A stretch of 64,000 bases of DNA from Massilia glaciei (GCF_003011895.2 NZ_PXWF02000237.1:1-64000), one strand, 5' to 3'; shown: positions 22,997-34,154, counted from the first letter of the stretch. Notes: generated by a model from the letters alone, not told the origin. Numbers and translations: made by a program.

Positions 22997-24813
22997 ATGA
23001 AACCAAATTTTCTTGCCTGCGTAATGCCCTTGTTCCTGCTTGGCGCAGCACCTGCTGCCCATGCCGACGTCGACTATCAGCTGCGCGTTTCCGACGCCGC
23101 CCAGCATCTGGCCGAAGTGCGCGCCACCTTACCCGCAGTTGCCGGCAATACGCTCGATGTGCAGATGCCAAACTGGCGCACTGGCCGCTACCAGATCGTC
23201 AACTCCGCCAACGGCGTCGCCAGTTCAAGGCGGTCAACGCCAAGGGCCAAGCGCTCGCCGTCAGCAAGACCGACAAGGGAACCTGGCAAGTGGCCACACG
23301 CCCTGGCGACGCCGTCACCGTCAGCTACGAGGTGTATGCCAATGCCTTGGGCGAACGCACCCGCCATATTGACGACACCCATGCGTATCTCGATGCCAGC
23401 GGCGTGTTCGTGTATGCCGCCCCGTTCCGTGCCGAACCTGTCAAGGTCAAACTCGATGTGCCAGCCGGCTGGAAGTCCCGCTCCGGCATGGAGCCGGGCG
23501 ACTGCGGCCACTGCTTCGTCGCGCCGAACTACGATATCCTGATCGACTCGCCGATCGAATCGGGCATCCACGAGTTCCACAGCACCACGGTTGACGGGCG
23601 CGAGATTGAAGTGGCGATCTGGGGCCGCGGCGATTACGACGCCAAGAAGATGACCGAGGACCTGAAGAAGATCGTCGTTGAAACCGGCAAACTGTATAAC
23701 AACCAGTGGCCGTTCAAGCGCTATCTGTTCATCGTGCATGCGACCGACGGGGTTGGCGGCGCAACCGAACACATTAATTCCACCGTGATCCAGAGGCCAC
23801 GCTGGAGCTTTGCCACGCGCAAGGACTACCTCGGTTTCCTGCGTACAGCGGCGCATGAGTTCTACCATACCTGGAACGTGAAGGCCTACCGCCCCAAGGA
23901 AATGGTGCCCTACAATTACCAAAATGAGAACTACAACCCGCTGCTGTGGATTGCCGAGGGCCATACCTCGTATTTCGATGAGCTGATCGTGCTGCGCGCC
24001 GGACTGCAAAAGCGCGAAGAATTCATGGCCGAGTATGCGAAGCTGATCGACGACTACCGCCACCAGCCGGGCCGCTTCCAACAAAGCGCCAGTGAATCGA
24101 GTTTCGATGAATGGATTTCGGTCGGCGGCGAGCGAGCGCGCAATGCCTCGGTCAATATTTACACCAAAGGCCAGATTCTGGGCCTGATGATGGACATCGA
24201 ACTGCGCCGCCAGACCAAGGGCGGCAAGGGTCTGGAAGACATGCACCGTGTTCTGTACCAGCAGCACTCCGTCGCCATGGGCGGGTACGACCCCAAAGCG
24301 GTGCGCGCTGCGCTGCACCAGGTCAGCGGCCAGGACTGGAGCGATTGGTGGTCCAGGTATGTGGATGGCACCGCGGAAGTGCCGATCGACGCCTTGCTCG
24401 ACACCGTTGGACTGCATGTCATGATCGACGTGCCGAAAGAAGAAGAACGCAAGGAACATTGGTGGGCCGGCTGGCGCATGAAAGAAGGCAGCGATCCGGC
24501 CCTGGTGCTGCAGGTCGAGCGCGATAGCCCGGCTTGGCAAGCCGGTGTCGTGTCGGGCGACGTGCTGCTGGCAGTCAATGGCATCAAGGTGTCGGCCAAG
24601 GATGTGTCGGAGAAGCTGAGCCTGTCAAGTCAGCCGCCGTTCACGCTGCACATGTTCCGCCGCGACGAGCTGCGCCAGATGCAGCTGACCCCGGTTTTGC
24701 AGCCTAACGGCAAGGCCAAGGTGAAACCCGTTGCCAAGCCAAACGCGCTCCAGAAGGCGCTCAATGCGGCATGGCTTGGTGTTGCCTGGCCAAAGGAAGA
24801 GTCCGCACAATAA
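22997..24813 (+). pseudogene. M61 glycyl aminopeptidase family, frameshifted
   Basis: The true start is ATG at 22997, opening a signal peptide (MKPNFLACVMPLFLL, cleavage near AHA-DVD). Homology runs in that frame up to NGVA (~23218) and resumes one frame over at QFKAVNAKG, so one base appears missing near 23217-23222. Downstream everything is intact: zinc motif HEFYHTWNVK, the third ligand in AEGHTSYF, and a C-terminal PDZ domain (~QAGVVSGDVLLAVNGIKV). The family removes N-terminal Gly/Ala from peptides. It is a recent pseudogene, a sequencing error, or less likely a recoded gene. Its codon use is somewhat less GC-rich than that of its neighbours. Confidence 0.82.
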
Positions 24814-24956
24814 ACCGGCTGAACCGACTTTGGTTCCTCAACGCTGCTATGCCAGGATCAATGCCTTCTGTCGCTACTGCTCGCAGCTGCGCGGCTTGAC
24901 GTCGCGCGGCAGGGCTGCCTGGGCGGCGCCACCGGCGCGGGGCACCACTACCTGGT

Positions 24957-26408
24957 TCACGCGGCGATCGCGATGGCCAGTTTGCGTACCAGCCCATCAA
25001 TTTTCTCGGCCGGCACCTGCGCGTAACCCAGCACCAGGCCTTTCCACACCGTGGCCCGCGCGCCAACCGCGTGCGTGCTCAGCGCATGGGCGACCACACC
25101 CATTTCGAGCACGCGCGCCGCGATCGCCACGTCGTCAAGCGCGGCATCGTTCAGTTGAAACGCGAGGTGCATGCCGGCCGATCCGCCATGCACGGTGCCG
25201 ACATCGCCAAGGTGCAGTTCGAGCGCGCCCACCAGCGCGTCGCGCCGCTGCCGGTACAAACGCCGCATCCGGCGCAGGTGCAGCGCAAACTGCCCGTCGC
25301 GCAGAAACTGCGCCAGCGCGATTTGTTCGGCGGTCCGACCGCACGGGACCGAACGAGCCAGCAAATCGGCCACCGGACCGCACAGCGCGCGCGGCACCAC
25401 CATGAAACCGATCCGCAGTGAGGGGAACATGGTCTTGCTGAAGGTGCCAAGGTAGACCACCGGCGCATCGGGCGCCAGCCCTTGCATGGCCGGCAGCGGA
25501 GGGCCGTCGTGCCGGAATTCGCTGTCGTAATCGTCCTCGACGATCAGCGCGCCGGCCGCGCGCGCATGCGCGATCAGGGACAGGCGCCGTGCCAGGCTAA
25601 GCACACTGCCCGTCGGGTACTGGTGCGAGGGCGTCGTGTAGATCAGTTTGGGCCGATGCCGGCGCCAGTCGGCCGCGCCCGGGTTGATGCCCTGTTCGTC
25701 GGTCGCAATGCCGACCACCTTGAGCTGGGCGCCGCGAAACGCGGCCAGCGCGCCGGCGTAGCCCGGGTCCTCTATCCAAACCTTGTCGCCAACGTCGGCG
25801 AATGCGCGCGCGCACAGATCGAGGCCGGCCTGGGTGCCACCCGTGATGAACACCTGGCCCGCATCGCAGTCGGCCCCGCGCGCGGCGCGCAGATGGTCGG
25901 CCACCGTCGCGCGCAAACCCGGTTCGCCCGCCGGATCGCAGTAATTGAGGTCGCTCACGGTGGCGCCGCGCCATGCGCGCTCGAGCATCCGGCGCCATAC
26001 CAGCACGGGAAATTCGTCCAGCGCCGGCACGCCCGGCGCGAAGCCGAGCGTCGGCCCGGCAGGCGTGTTGAGCGAGCGCAGGTTCTGCACCCGCCGCGAC
26101 AGGCTCGCCTGCGGCACCAGCGCGGCGGCCGCCGCCCTGCCCCCGGCGCGCACCGGCATCACGACCGTGCCGCGGCGGTCGGGTCGGATATAGCCTTCGG
26201 TCGCCAACTGGTCATACGCGTACAACACCATGTTGCGCGCCACGCCGAGTTCGGCCGCCAGAGCGCGGCTGGCGAGCAGGCGCGTGCCTGTGCCCAGCTT
26301 GCCGCTGCGGATGGCGGCGCGCAAACACTCGTGCAGCACGCGCTGGCGCGGCCAGCCGGCCACACCGTGCTCTTGCGAGAAACTGTCGATCAACAAGGCG
26401 TAGTCCAT
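24957..26408 (-). CDS. MocR/PdxR-family regulator (GntR HTH plus aminotransferase-like domain)
   Basis: This 483-residue chimeric regulator has an N-terminal GntR winged helix (~15-85; SRALAAELGVARNMVLYAYDQLATEGYI) and a fold-type-I aminotransferase domain (~115-483) with the PLP-binding Lys at 325 (TFSKTMFPSLRIG) and an Asp in VEDDYDSEFRH. It is transcribed divergently from a flavin-binding PNPOx-like gene, with 94 bp between. PdxR-type regulators sense PLP and control vitamin B6 genes; here the obvious target is the divergent neighbour, which is an inference from position. Confidence 0.92.
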   Translation of the reverse strand: MDYALLIDSFSQEHGVAGWPRQRVLHECLRAAIRSGKLGTGTRLLASRALAAELGVARNMVLYAYDQLATEGYIRPDRRGTVVMPVRAGGRAAAAALVPQASLSRRVQNLRSLNTPAGPTLGFAPGVPALDEFPVLVWRRMLERAWRGATVSDLNYCDPAGEPGLRATVADHLRAARGADCDAGQVFITGGTQAGLDLCARAFADVGDKVWIEDPGYAGALAAFRGAQLKVVGIATDEQGINPGAADWRRHRPKLIYTTPSHQYPTGSVLSLARRLSLIAHARAAGALIVEDDYDSEFRHDGPPLPAMQGLAPDAPVVYLGTFSKTMFPSLRIGFMVVPRALCGPVADLLARSVPCGRTAEQIALAQFLRDGQFALHLRRMRRLYRQRRDALVGALELHLGDVGTVHGGSAGMHLAFQLNDAALDDVAIAARVLEMGVVAHALSTHAVGARATVWKGLVLGYAQVPAEKIDGLVRKLAIAIAA

Positions 26409-26502
26409 TTTGTGGCCCTAAAAATTAGTATAGTTCTGGATCTTTTCAAGGAGCCATGCGGGCGATTATATTACGGCTTCACTGATCTTTTCTGGAAATG
26501 CC

Positions 26503-27153
26503 ATGACCGCAGCACTGCCCCCGAGCGACCGCACCCGCGTGCGCCGCGTCGCCCACAACGCCGACTACGAGAAGGCCACCGTGCACGCGATCGTCGACGC
26601 CGCCTACCTGTGCCACGTAGCCTTCGCCGATGACAAAGGCACCCACTGCATCCCGATGGTGTGCTGGCGCGAACACGAGCACCTGTACATCCATGGCTCG
26701 AACGGCAGCCGGCTGGTCAAACTGCTCGCCGGCGGCACCCAGGCCTGCGTCACGATCACCCATCTCGATGGCCTGGTGCTGGCGCGCTCGGCGTTCAGCC
26801 ACTCAATGAACTACCGCTCGGCGATGATCTACGGGTCGTTTGAAAAGGTCGACGACGAGGCCGAAAAGCGCGCCACGATGGAGGTCTTCATGGACAAGAT
26901 CGCGGTCGGACGGCAAGCCGATGTGCGCCCCGGTAACGACAAGGAATTCGACGCGACCACGATCCTGCGCATCTCGCTGGCCGAGGCGGCCTGCAAGATC
27001 CGCACCGGCGGCCCCAATGACGACGAGGAGGACATGGCCGTTGAAGCCTGGGCGGGCGTGCTGCCGTTCGCGGTGCAGCGCCTGGCGCCGGTGCGGCACG
27101 AGCGCTGCGAGATCGCGGCGCCCGCCTACGTCACCGCGTGGGACGCGAGCTGA
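26503..27153 (+). CDS. Pyridoxamine 5'-phosphate oxidase-like flavin-nucleotide-binding protein
   Basis: This 216-residue split-barrel protein of the flavin-nucleotide-binding (NimA/PNPOx-like) class has R-x-A-H-N-A-D-Y near the N-terminus, the HCIPMVCWREHEHLYIHGSNGSRLVK FMN-binding region in segments, and a SMNYRSAMIYGSF strand. It lies divergent from the MocR/PdxR regulator and is probably its target. Substrate is unknown; relatives are annotated as PNPOx family but do not necessarily oxidise PNP. It ends 4 bp from the convergent large operon. Confidence 0.88.
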   Translation: MTAALPPSDRTRVRRVAHNADYEKATVHAIVDAAYLCHVAFADDKGTHCIPMVCWREHEHLYIHGSNGSRLVKLLAGGTQACVTITHLDGLVLARSAFSHSMNYRSAMIYGSFEKVDDEAEKRATMEVFMDKIAVGRQADVRPGNDKEFDATTILRISLAEAACKIRTGGPNDDEEDMAVEAWAGVLPFAVQRLAPVRHERCEIAAPAYVTAWDAS

Positions 27154-27157
27154 GAGG

Positions 27158-28651
27158 TCAGCGCCGCTCGCGCCACCACAGCGCCAGCAGCGCCAGCGCG
27201 GCCAACAGCGCGAACGGCCACACCTTCAGCGGCAGTGTCGGCTTGACGGCCGGCTGCGGCGTGCGCGCCATGTGGCGCGCGGTCGCGTCGCGCCGCTGGG
27301 CGCGCTGCCACAGGGGCCAGTCGCCATGCGCGAACACATACACTTCGCCGACCTCCAGTTTGGCACGCTGGGTCTGCAGCTTGAGCCAGCCCGGCGCTTG
27401 CGGCCACACCGCCACGCACGCGGCGTCGGCCTTGTCGGGACGGCGCTGCCATGCGAGCTTTTGCCCGAGCGCGGGGATCGACACCTCGCCGCGCACGCCC
27501 AATGCGCACACCTCGAGCCGCTGGCCGGGCAGGGGCATTTCGGCTGGCGCCAGCCACTGCACGTCTTCAAGCTTGCGCACGCCGGCCTGGTCGATCACGC
27601 CCTGCCACCACATGGCCAATGCGCGCGGCTCGCTGATCGCGTAGCGGTGCCAGTCGCTCACCCCGACCCAGACGATGCTGCCCTTTTCCCAGTTGCGGCG
27701 CCAGATTTTTGCGCCCGATCCCGACCACGCGCCGGCCACCTTCGAACCCGGGTTGAACGGCGCGGCCGTCATCGCCAGCGGCGCGCCGGTCTTGCTGTTT
27801 TGCGCTTCGGATTTGAGTGCGAGGCCGACGCTCTTCGACCATAGCCCCGTGTTGCGCGCATTGGCCGCCAGAATGATCAGCGGCGCGCCCTGCGCCACCT
27901 CGGTCAGCAGAGCGCCGCGCGCCGACGGATTCAGTTGCTCAAACCAGGCCGCGTCGATCACCCGCAACTGCGGCTCCGGCATCGCCTCGCGCGCGGTCTC
28001 GCTGCGCGTGACGGTCTTGCCAAGCGTGACTTGCCAGTCGATCAGCGCATTGCTGCCTGCCAGCAGTTCATTGAGAACGCGGGCGTCGAACGATGGCGCC
28101 GCCAGCCGCCCCTGCACCTGCAAGGGCGCGGCCGCGCGCACGATCAGCGGCACCGGCCCTTCGGCGACGACCATGCCGGCCGCGTCGAGCAGGCGCGCGC
28201 GCAGCAGCAGCGATTCGGCCACCGGCGGCAGCCACTGCACACTGATGTCAGCCGCGCCGCCGCTGGCCTCGGCGATCACCTGCTTGTTCTCTGCCAGCAG
28301 TTGCAAACGGCCCGGCGCGGCCGCGCTGCGCCGCAGCGTCAGCGTGAACATGCGGCCAAGCGTGATCTGGCGCGGAAAATCAAGCCGCAGCACGGGTGTG
28401 GCCGGGGCGCTCCATGTTATCGGCCGGGCCGGCGCATCGTGCCATTGCGCGGCCCACAGGCCGTCGCCCTCGATCTTGGTTGCGGGTGCATCGCTCTGGC
28501 CGAAGGTGAAGCCGTGCAGCATGCCGGCCAGGGCGGCGCCCGCGAGCACGACCAGAGCGGCGTCACCCCATTGGCGCTTCCAGCAATAGGCGAGCGCGCT
28601 GGCCACGCCAACGGCGAGCACCAGCCAGACTGTGAGTGCGGGCGCGATCAT
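27158..28651 (-). CDS. Membrane protein of the MoxR/BatA-like operon (terminal gene)
   Basis: This 497-residue protein has two N-terminal membrane helices (~5-45), a large extracytoplasmic beta-rich region, a glutamine-amidotransferase-like segment (IDAAWFEQLNPSARGALLTEVAQGAPLIILA), and a C-terminal helix (~475-493) before an Arg-rich tail. It overlaps the upstream gene by 4 bp and is the last of ten cotranscribed genes. It resembles the large BatA-locus membrane proteins that share a class-I glutamine-amidotransferase-like fold without the catalytic Cys. No enzymatic residues are evident; a structural role in a membrane complex is inferred. Confidence 0.7.
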   Translation of the reverse strand: MIAPALTVWLVLAVGVASALAYCWKRQWGDAALVVLAGAALAGMLHGFTFGQSDAPATKIEGDGLWAAQWHDAPARPITWSAPATPVLRLDFPRQITLGRMFTLTLRRSAAAPGRLQLLAENKQVIAEASGGAADISVQWLPPVAESLLLRARLLDAAGMVVAEGPVPLIVRAAAPLQVQGRLAAPSFDARVLNELLAGSNALIDWQVTLGKTVTRSETAREAMPEPQLRVIDAAWFEQLNPSARGALLTEVAQGAPLIILAANARNTGLWSKSVGLALKSEAQNSKTGAPLAMTAAPFNPGSKVAGAWSGSGAKIWRRNWEKGSIVWVGVSDWHRYAISEPRALAMWWQGVIDQAGVRKLEDVQWLAPAEMPLPGQRLEVCALGVRGEVSIPALGQKLAWQRRPDKADAACVAVWPQAPGWLKLQTQRAKLEVGEVYVFAHGDWPLWQRAQRRDATARHMARTPQPAVKPTLPLKVWPFALLAALALLALWWRERR

Positions 28652-30627
28652 GGTTTACTCCCCTTGCGCCAGGCTTGCGTGAATGATGTTTCGGTCACCG
28701 GGGTCGCCTGCAGCAGCACCGGCGCATCGGCCAGCGCGCCGCGCAGCCATGCGCGCAGCACCTGGCGGCAGTCGATGCAGCCATCGGCGACATCCTGCAC
28801 CGCGCGTTGCGCGTCGAGTCGCCGGGCGTCGTCGCCGATGCGCGCGCGGATCAAGTCCTGCGCGGTGCGGTTCCACAGCGCCGGCAGCGCGGCCTCGGTG
28901 GCCAGCGCAGCCATCAGGGTGCGCACCTCGGCCGCGACCACCTCGTCGGCGCCGCCCTGCTCCCTGCGGTAGCTCTTTGCGCCCACCACGTCGCCGGTCA
29001 TGCGGATCTCCTCCTTGATGGCGGGCGGCGTGAAGGCGGTCTTGTGCAGATAGATGCGGTCGGCCTGCTGCAGCTCCTTGATCGCGGCGAGCGCCTTGTA
29101 TTCGGGCCCCAGCGCGGGCCGGGGCGTGATCGCGCGCAGCGCCTTTTCGGCGTCCCACATGGCGCTGAGCGCGCGCCGCAGCACTTTTTTTGTCGCCTCG
29201 TCGAACATGGTCGCGCTGTCGGCCTGGTCGTGTGCATGGCCGTACTCGGCCACCACGTCCATCGGTTTTTTGTCCTCTTCGTGATCGTGGTCATGGTCGT
29301 CGCCGCCGAACAGGTTCGACTCCTCGCCGAGGAACTGGCCGTAGCGGCGCCGCAACTGGCCCTGGTCGCTGGCGATCGATTCGCTGCGCGCGCGCACAGT
29401 CGCCGCGCTGATGCCGCGCTTGGCATTGATATCGGCCAGCAGCTGTTCGGTGTCGATGATGATCTGGCGCTGGCTGCGCAGGTTCTCCGGCTTGACCAGC
29501 ATCGGCATGGCCGAGGTTTCGGTCTCGACCTCCACCGGTCCGGGCAGGCGCAAGGTGTAGGTTGGCGACTGCGCCAGATGGGGCGGGGTCGCGTTGTCGC
29601 TGGCGCGCACGAAAAAATACAGCTCGTCGCCGGGCTCCATTCCCAACTCGGCCAGCGTCCATTGTTTCGCGAAGCGGCGCAGGCGCGCGTCGGTGGCCGC
29701 GGGCAGCGGCATTTCGCGGTCGCTGAAGCGGATGTTCTCGCCGCTGCCGCGCGCCAGCGTCAGGTGCATCGTGGCTTTGCTGACCCGATAATCGTCGCGC
29801 ACCTCGAGCGCGATGTTGGCGCCCTTGGCGTCGGCGGCCAGCACCTGGACCATGTCGCGCGGGGCCGATACTGAAATCACGGGCGCGTGGTCGGGCGTGA
29901 CGATCACCTTGAGGCGTTCACCGCGCAAGCGCCAGAACACCGACTCCATCGCGCTCCAGCGCGCGCAGGCGCTGCCAACCTTGAGGCTCTTGCCATCGCT
30001 CAGTTCAATGTCCACGGCGGCCGCCCGCGGCTGCTTAAGGCACCATTCCAGCACGCTTTGCACTGGCACCTGCAAGTCGCGCGGCGCCGATTCGAACGCG
30101 GCGACGCCGGTGTATTTCGGGGGCGCGACGCGCAACACGACCTCGCTCGCTTTCGCTGCGGGGGCGGGTGCCGCCTTGGCGGCGGGCGCGTTCGCGGCCA
30201 CCACCGGCGCGCGCTGCTGCCAGCCATAGAAACCGAGCGCGCAAATCAGGCTCAGTACCAGCGCGAAAAACGGAAGGCGCACGCGCTCGCGCACGATGCG
30301 CCGCGCCTGTTGGTCGGTCACCGCCCCGGCGACCCGTTGCAGCAGGCGTTGCCGCTGCAGTCGCGCGACCGGCGAGGACGCATGCTCGAGCAAGGCGCTG
30401 CTGTCTTCGAGTTCGGGCAGCGCGCCGTCGAGCCAGCGTGTCCATTCGCGCCGCACGCGCGCGTCGAGCCGCCAGGCGTCCCACAACACCCAAACCATGC
30501 AGATGGCGACGCCGGTATATGTCGCCAGCAGGGACCACAGCAGCACCACGCCGACCCATAGCGGCCCGCGGCGGGCCAAGGCGGCCTTGCGCAGGCGGTG
30601 CAGCGCGTCGTCAGTTGCGGCGCGCAT
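28648..30627 (-). CDS. Large DUF4175-like membrane protein of the MoxR operon
   Basis: The open frame extends further upstream, but the plausible start is the ATG at 30627 (MRAATDDALHRLRK), which overlaps the preceding gene by 17 bp and gives 659 aa. It has two helices near 20-65 and one near 140-160, then a long extracytoplasmic region that is beta-rich (VLRVAPPKYTGVAAF, ISVSAPRDMVQVLA) and later helical (ATKKVLRRALSAMWDAEKALR). A His/Asp cluster (DDHDHDHEED) could bind metal. The layout resembles DUF4175-type proteins of MoxR loci; function is unknown. It is retained in a tight operon, which suggests a complex with its neighbours. Confidence 0.72.
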   Translation of the reverse strand: MRAATDDALHRLRKAALARRGPLWVGVVLLWSLLATYTGVAICMVWVLWDAWRLDARVRREWTRWLDGALPELEDSSALLEHASSPVARLQRQRLLQRVAGAVTDQQARRIVRERVRLPFFALVLSLICALGFYGWQQRAPVVAANAPAAKAAPAPAAKASEVVLRVAPPKYTGVAAFESAPRDLQVPVQSVLEWCLKQPRAAAVDIELSDGKSLKVGSACARWSAMESVFWRLRGERLKVIVTPDHAPVISVSAPRDMVQVLAADAKGANIALEVRDDYRVSKATMHLTLARGSGENIRFSDREMPLPAATDARLRRFAKQWTLAELGMEPGDELYFFVRASDNATPPHLAQSPTYTLRLPGPVEVETETSAMPMLVKPENLRSQRQIIIDTEQLLADINAKRGISAATVRARSESIASDQGQLRRRYGQFLGEESNLFGGDDHDHDHEEDKKPMDVVAEYGHAHDQADSATMFDEATKKVLRRALSAMWDAEKALRAITPRPALGPEYKALAAIKELQQADRIYLHKTAFTPPAIKEEIRMTGDVVGAKSYRREQGGADEVVAAEVRTLMAALATEAALPALWNRTAQDLIRARIGDDARRLDAQRAVQDVADGCIDCRQVLRAWLRGALADAPVLLQATPVTETSFTQAWRKGSKP

Positions 30628-31588
30628 GCGTGAGCGTCCTTTCGAGCGCAAACAGTGCCAGCAGGGCGAGGCCCAAAAAGTGGCGCAACGCCCCGCTGCC
30701 CGAGGTGATTGGCGAGGATGGATCGGCCGCGAACACCTGCGACGGCGCCGTGAATGGTACCGGCGGGTAATGCAAGCGCTGCCAGGTCTCGAACTGCGAG
30801 CGCGCGGCGCCGGCGTCCATCGGCGGCGCCGCGCTCCACAAGCGGCCGCGCGCGCTGTCGGCGTAACGCAGGCCATCGACGGACGCCGCCTTGCCCAACT
30901 CCGGAAAGGCCGCCGTATCGCCAACCCACCACAGCGGCGCGCGCAGGTCGACCGGAGGCGCTTGCGCCACGTCCCAGATCACCAATTCGGTTTTTGGCGA
31001 CGGTGTCGTCTCGATCAGGTAGCGGCGCGGCCCGTCGAGCGCGGCAAACATGGCGCGCCATTGCTCGGCGCGCTCGCTGACGATAGCCACCCTATGCTCG
31101 CTGCGCGCAGGCGGCAGCGCCATCGAACGCAACTCGACCCGGTGCCGAAAACGCGGCACCACAGCCTGCATCGGTTGGCTGGCGACGACCAGCAAGCGCG
31201 CGTCGTCGTGCCATTCGCGCTCGTGCACGCGGAGCCAGGCCAGCGCGTCGCCGGCCGGCAAGTCGATCCGGGCCGCCTTTTTGAATCCCGCGTCGGCGAT
31301 CTGGCGCTCGGCCCATGCCGGGTCGACGCCGGCGCCAACGAGCACGGTGTCGCCGCGCCACGGCAGCACCAGGTCGGCCAGCCAGGCGATCGCGCACGCC
31401 AGCAGCAGGCAGCGCGCCAGCAACAGCGCGCGGTCGACCCAGGCCCACACGCGCTGCTGCTGCGGATTGGCGCGCGGCAGGAAGCGCGCCGTCGCGAGCG
31501 GCTCGGCCTTGAGGCGTTCGCGTTTTTGCCGGTGCCACCAGATCGGCAGAGTCAGCAGGGCCAGCGCCCACCACCACAAACTGCTCAT
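30611..31588 (-). CDS. BatA-like N-terminal domain membrane protein
   Basis: The start is ATG at 31588 (MSSLWWWALALLTLPIWWHRQK), which overlaps the DUF58 gene's stop by 4 bp; the frame upstream of it lies inside that gene. The 325-residue protein has the BatA/aerotolerance N-terminal pattern: a first helix, the WHRQKRERLKAEPLATARFL segment, a second helix (~45-70), a soluble region, and a last helix near the C-terminus (FLGLALLALFALERTL). A vWA MIDAS motif is not visible. BatA proteins accompany MoxR and DUF58 proteins in envelope stress or metal-insertion complexes; the role here is unknown. Confidence 0.78.
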   Translation of the reverse strand: MSSLWWWALALLTLPIWWHRQKRERLKAEPLATARFLPRANPQQQRVWAWVDRALLLARCLLLACAIAWLADLVLPWRGDTVLVGAGVDPAWAERQIADAGFKKAARIDLPAGDALAWLRVHEREWHDDARLLVVASQPMQAVVPRFRHRVELRSMALPPARSEHRVAIVSERAEQWRAMFAALDGPRRYLIETTPSPKTELVIWDVAQAPPVDLRAPLWWVGDTAAFPELGKAASVDGLRYADSARGRLWSAAPPMDAGAARSQFETWQRLHYPPVPFTAPSQVFAADPSSPITSGSGALRHFLGLALLALFALERTLTHARRN

Positions 31589-32469
31589 ACGCGGCCCGCC
31601 TTTTGCAGCCATGCGCGCAGCACGGCGCCGAGCGGCTGTTCGATGCATGCGGCCAGCGTGGGGATGTCGTTGCCGCGGCACTGCTTGCGCATCTCTTCAA
31701 AATGCGCCTCGCGCGCGCGCCGGTAATCGGCCTGCGCGTCGGGCCCGAATCGGAACAGGCCGTCGTCCTGTTCCGGGTCGCGGTAGGCCTTGGCGGCGGG
31801 GAAGTTGGCGTCGCACTCGGCTTGCGTCTGCAGGCACAGCGCGCGCACGTCGTGGCGCATGTGGCGCAGGCGCAGCAGCGCCTCCGACAGCGCCGACGGC
31901 CATTCGAGAAAATCGCTGGCGGCGAACACCAGGCTAGGCGCGCGCGCGAAATGCAGGCTCGCCTTGAGCGCCTCGGCGCCCGGCAGGCCGCCGTCCGCCT
32001 GCGCGCGCGCCAGTTGCGCCAGCACGCGCTGCATCTGGCGCGGCCCGCGCGCGGCCGGGGTGAACTGCACGCGCCCGCCGCCGCACACGATCAGGCCAAA
32101 GGCGTCGCCCTGGCGCTGGGCGATCGCGGCGATGCAGGCGAGGATGGTGCGGGCGTACCAGAGCTTGTCGAGGCCCGGCGTGCTGCGACTGGGCTCGGCC
32201 ATCGAGGCGCTGGCGTCGAGCCAGAGCCAGACCGCGACGTGGCTGTCGCGTTCGGCCTCGCGCACGTAATAGCGGTCGGCGCGCGCGGCCAGCTTCCAGT
32301 CGACCCGGCGCCACTCGTCCCCGGGCGCGTAGGCCCGGTATTCCGAAAACTCGACCCCGGCGCCGCGTTCGCGCCCGGCGTGGATGCCGTGCCCGAGGCC
32401 GGCGAGCACATGGCGGATGACGAGGTTCAGATCGGTGGTGTGCGCGAGCAGCGCGGATGAAGCGAGCAT
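31585..32469 (-). CDS. DUF58 domain protein (vWA-like)
   Basis: This 294-residue cytosolic protein has the DUF58 hallmark (FSEYRAYAPGDEWRRVDWKLAARADRYYVRE) and a vWA-type metal site DASAS at ~residues 89-93. DUF58 proteins are standard partners of MoxR AAA+ ATPases: the ATPase remodels a client while the vWA-like partner provides an adhesion-dependent recognition site. It lies 15 bp after moxR and overlaps the BatA-like gene by 4 bp. Confidence 0.92.
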   Translation of the reverse strand: MLASSALLAHTTDLNLVIRHVLAGLGHGIHAGRERGAGVEFSEYRAYAPGDEWRRVDWKLAARADRYYVREAERDSHVAVWLWLDASASMAEPSRSTPGLDKLWYARTILACIAAIAQRQGDAFGLIVCGGGRVQFTPAARGPRQMQRVLAQLARAQADGGLPGAEALKASLHFARAPSLVFAASDFLEWPSALSEALLRLRHMRHDVRALCLQTQAECDANFPAAKAYRDPEQDDGLFRFGPDAQADYRRAREAHFEEMRKQCRGNDIPTLAACIEQPLGAVLRAWLQKAGRV

Positions 32470-32484
32470 CTTCAGTACGCCGCC

Positions 32485-33531
<1,047 letters not shown>

Positions 33532-33533
33532 TA

Positions 33534-34154
33534 TCAGGCTCCCAACGCATATTGAATGATGTTGACCGCGAAGCGGGTGTTGTCGACCACCAGCCAGCGC
33601 TTGTTGCGCACGTCGTAGTCCCACTCGCAGCCGTAGTCCTTGTTCGAGTACAGCACCCGCACGCGGCCGTTGATTTCGATGGCCTTGAGGTAGTCGTGCA
33701 CCAGGTCGTCGCCCCAGCCATTGAGCTCGGCGCCGGTGTTGGGCGGGCCGTCGAACTTGAAAAAGCTCGAGTAGATAGGATGCGTGTTCGGGATTTTCTT
33801 CAGCGCGCGCGGTCCGAAGATGCGCGCCAGTTCGGCCTCGAACGACTTGGCGAACAGGCCGTCGATGTCGTGGTTGCAGTCGTCGGCGAACAAAAAGCCG
33901 CCGCCGCGCACGTAGCGCTCGAGGTTTTTGCGCTCGGCCGGCGTGAACTGCACCAGCTTGTGTCCGGCCAGGTAGCAGAACGGCGCCTCGAGCATCTTCG
34001 GGTCCGACAGCGCGACCACGCGTTCGACCGGGTCGACCCGCAACGTGGTGTACTCGACGAGCGAGTTGAGCACGTTGGCGGGCATGCGGATATCCACATC
34101 CCAGTCGCCCGATTCGTACATCAGGCGCGTGAAGTAGAAATCGAAACCGGCCAT
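33534..34154 (-). CDS. DUF4159 domain protein
   Basis: This 206-residue soluble protein matches DUF4159: FYFTRLMYESGDWDVD at the start, the FCYLAGHKLVQFT strand, and the glycine-rich RGGGFLFADDCNHDIDG turn, followed by helices around IFGPRALKKIPNTHPIYSSFF. The fold is related to glutamine-amidotransferase-like proteins without catalytic residues. The ATG directly abuts the stop of the upstream TldE gene and its own stop is 2 bp before moxR, so translation is coupled on both sides. DUF4159 genes commonly sit beside MoxR/DUF58 genes; function unknown. Confidence 0.88.
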   Translation of the reverse strand: MAGFDFYFTRLMYESGDWDVDIRMPANVLNSLVEYTTLRVDPVERVVALSDPKMLEAPFCYLAGHKLVQFTPAERKNLERYVRGGGFLFADDCNHDIDGLFAKSFEAELARIFGPRALKKIPNTHPIYSSFFKFDGPPNTGAELNGWGDDLVHDYLKAIEINGRVRVLYSNKDYGCEWDYDVRNKRWLVVDNTRFAVNIIQYALGA

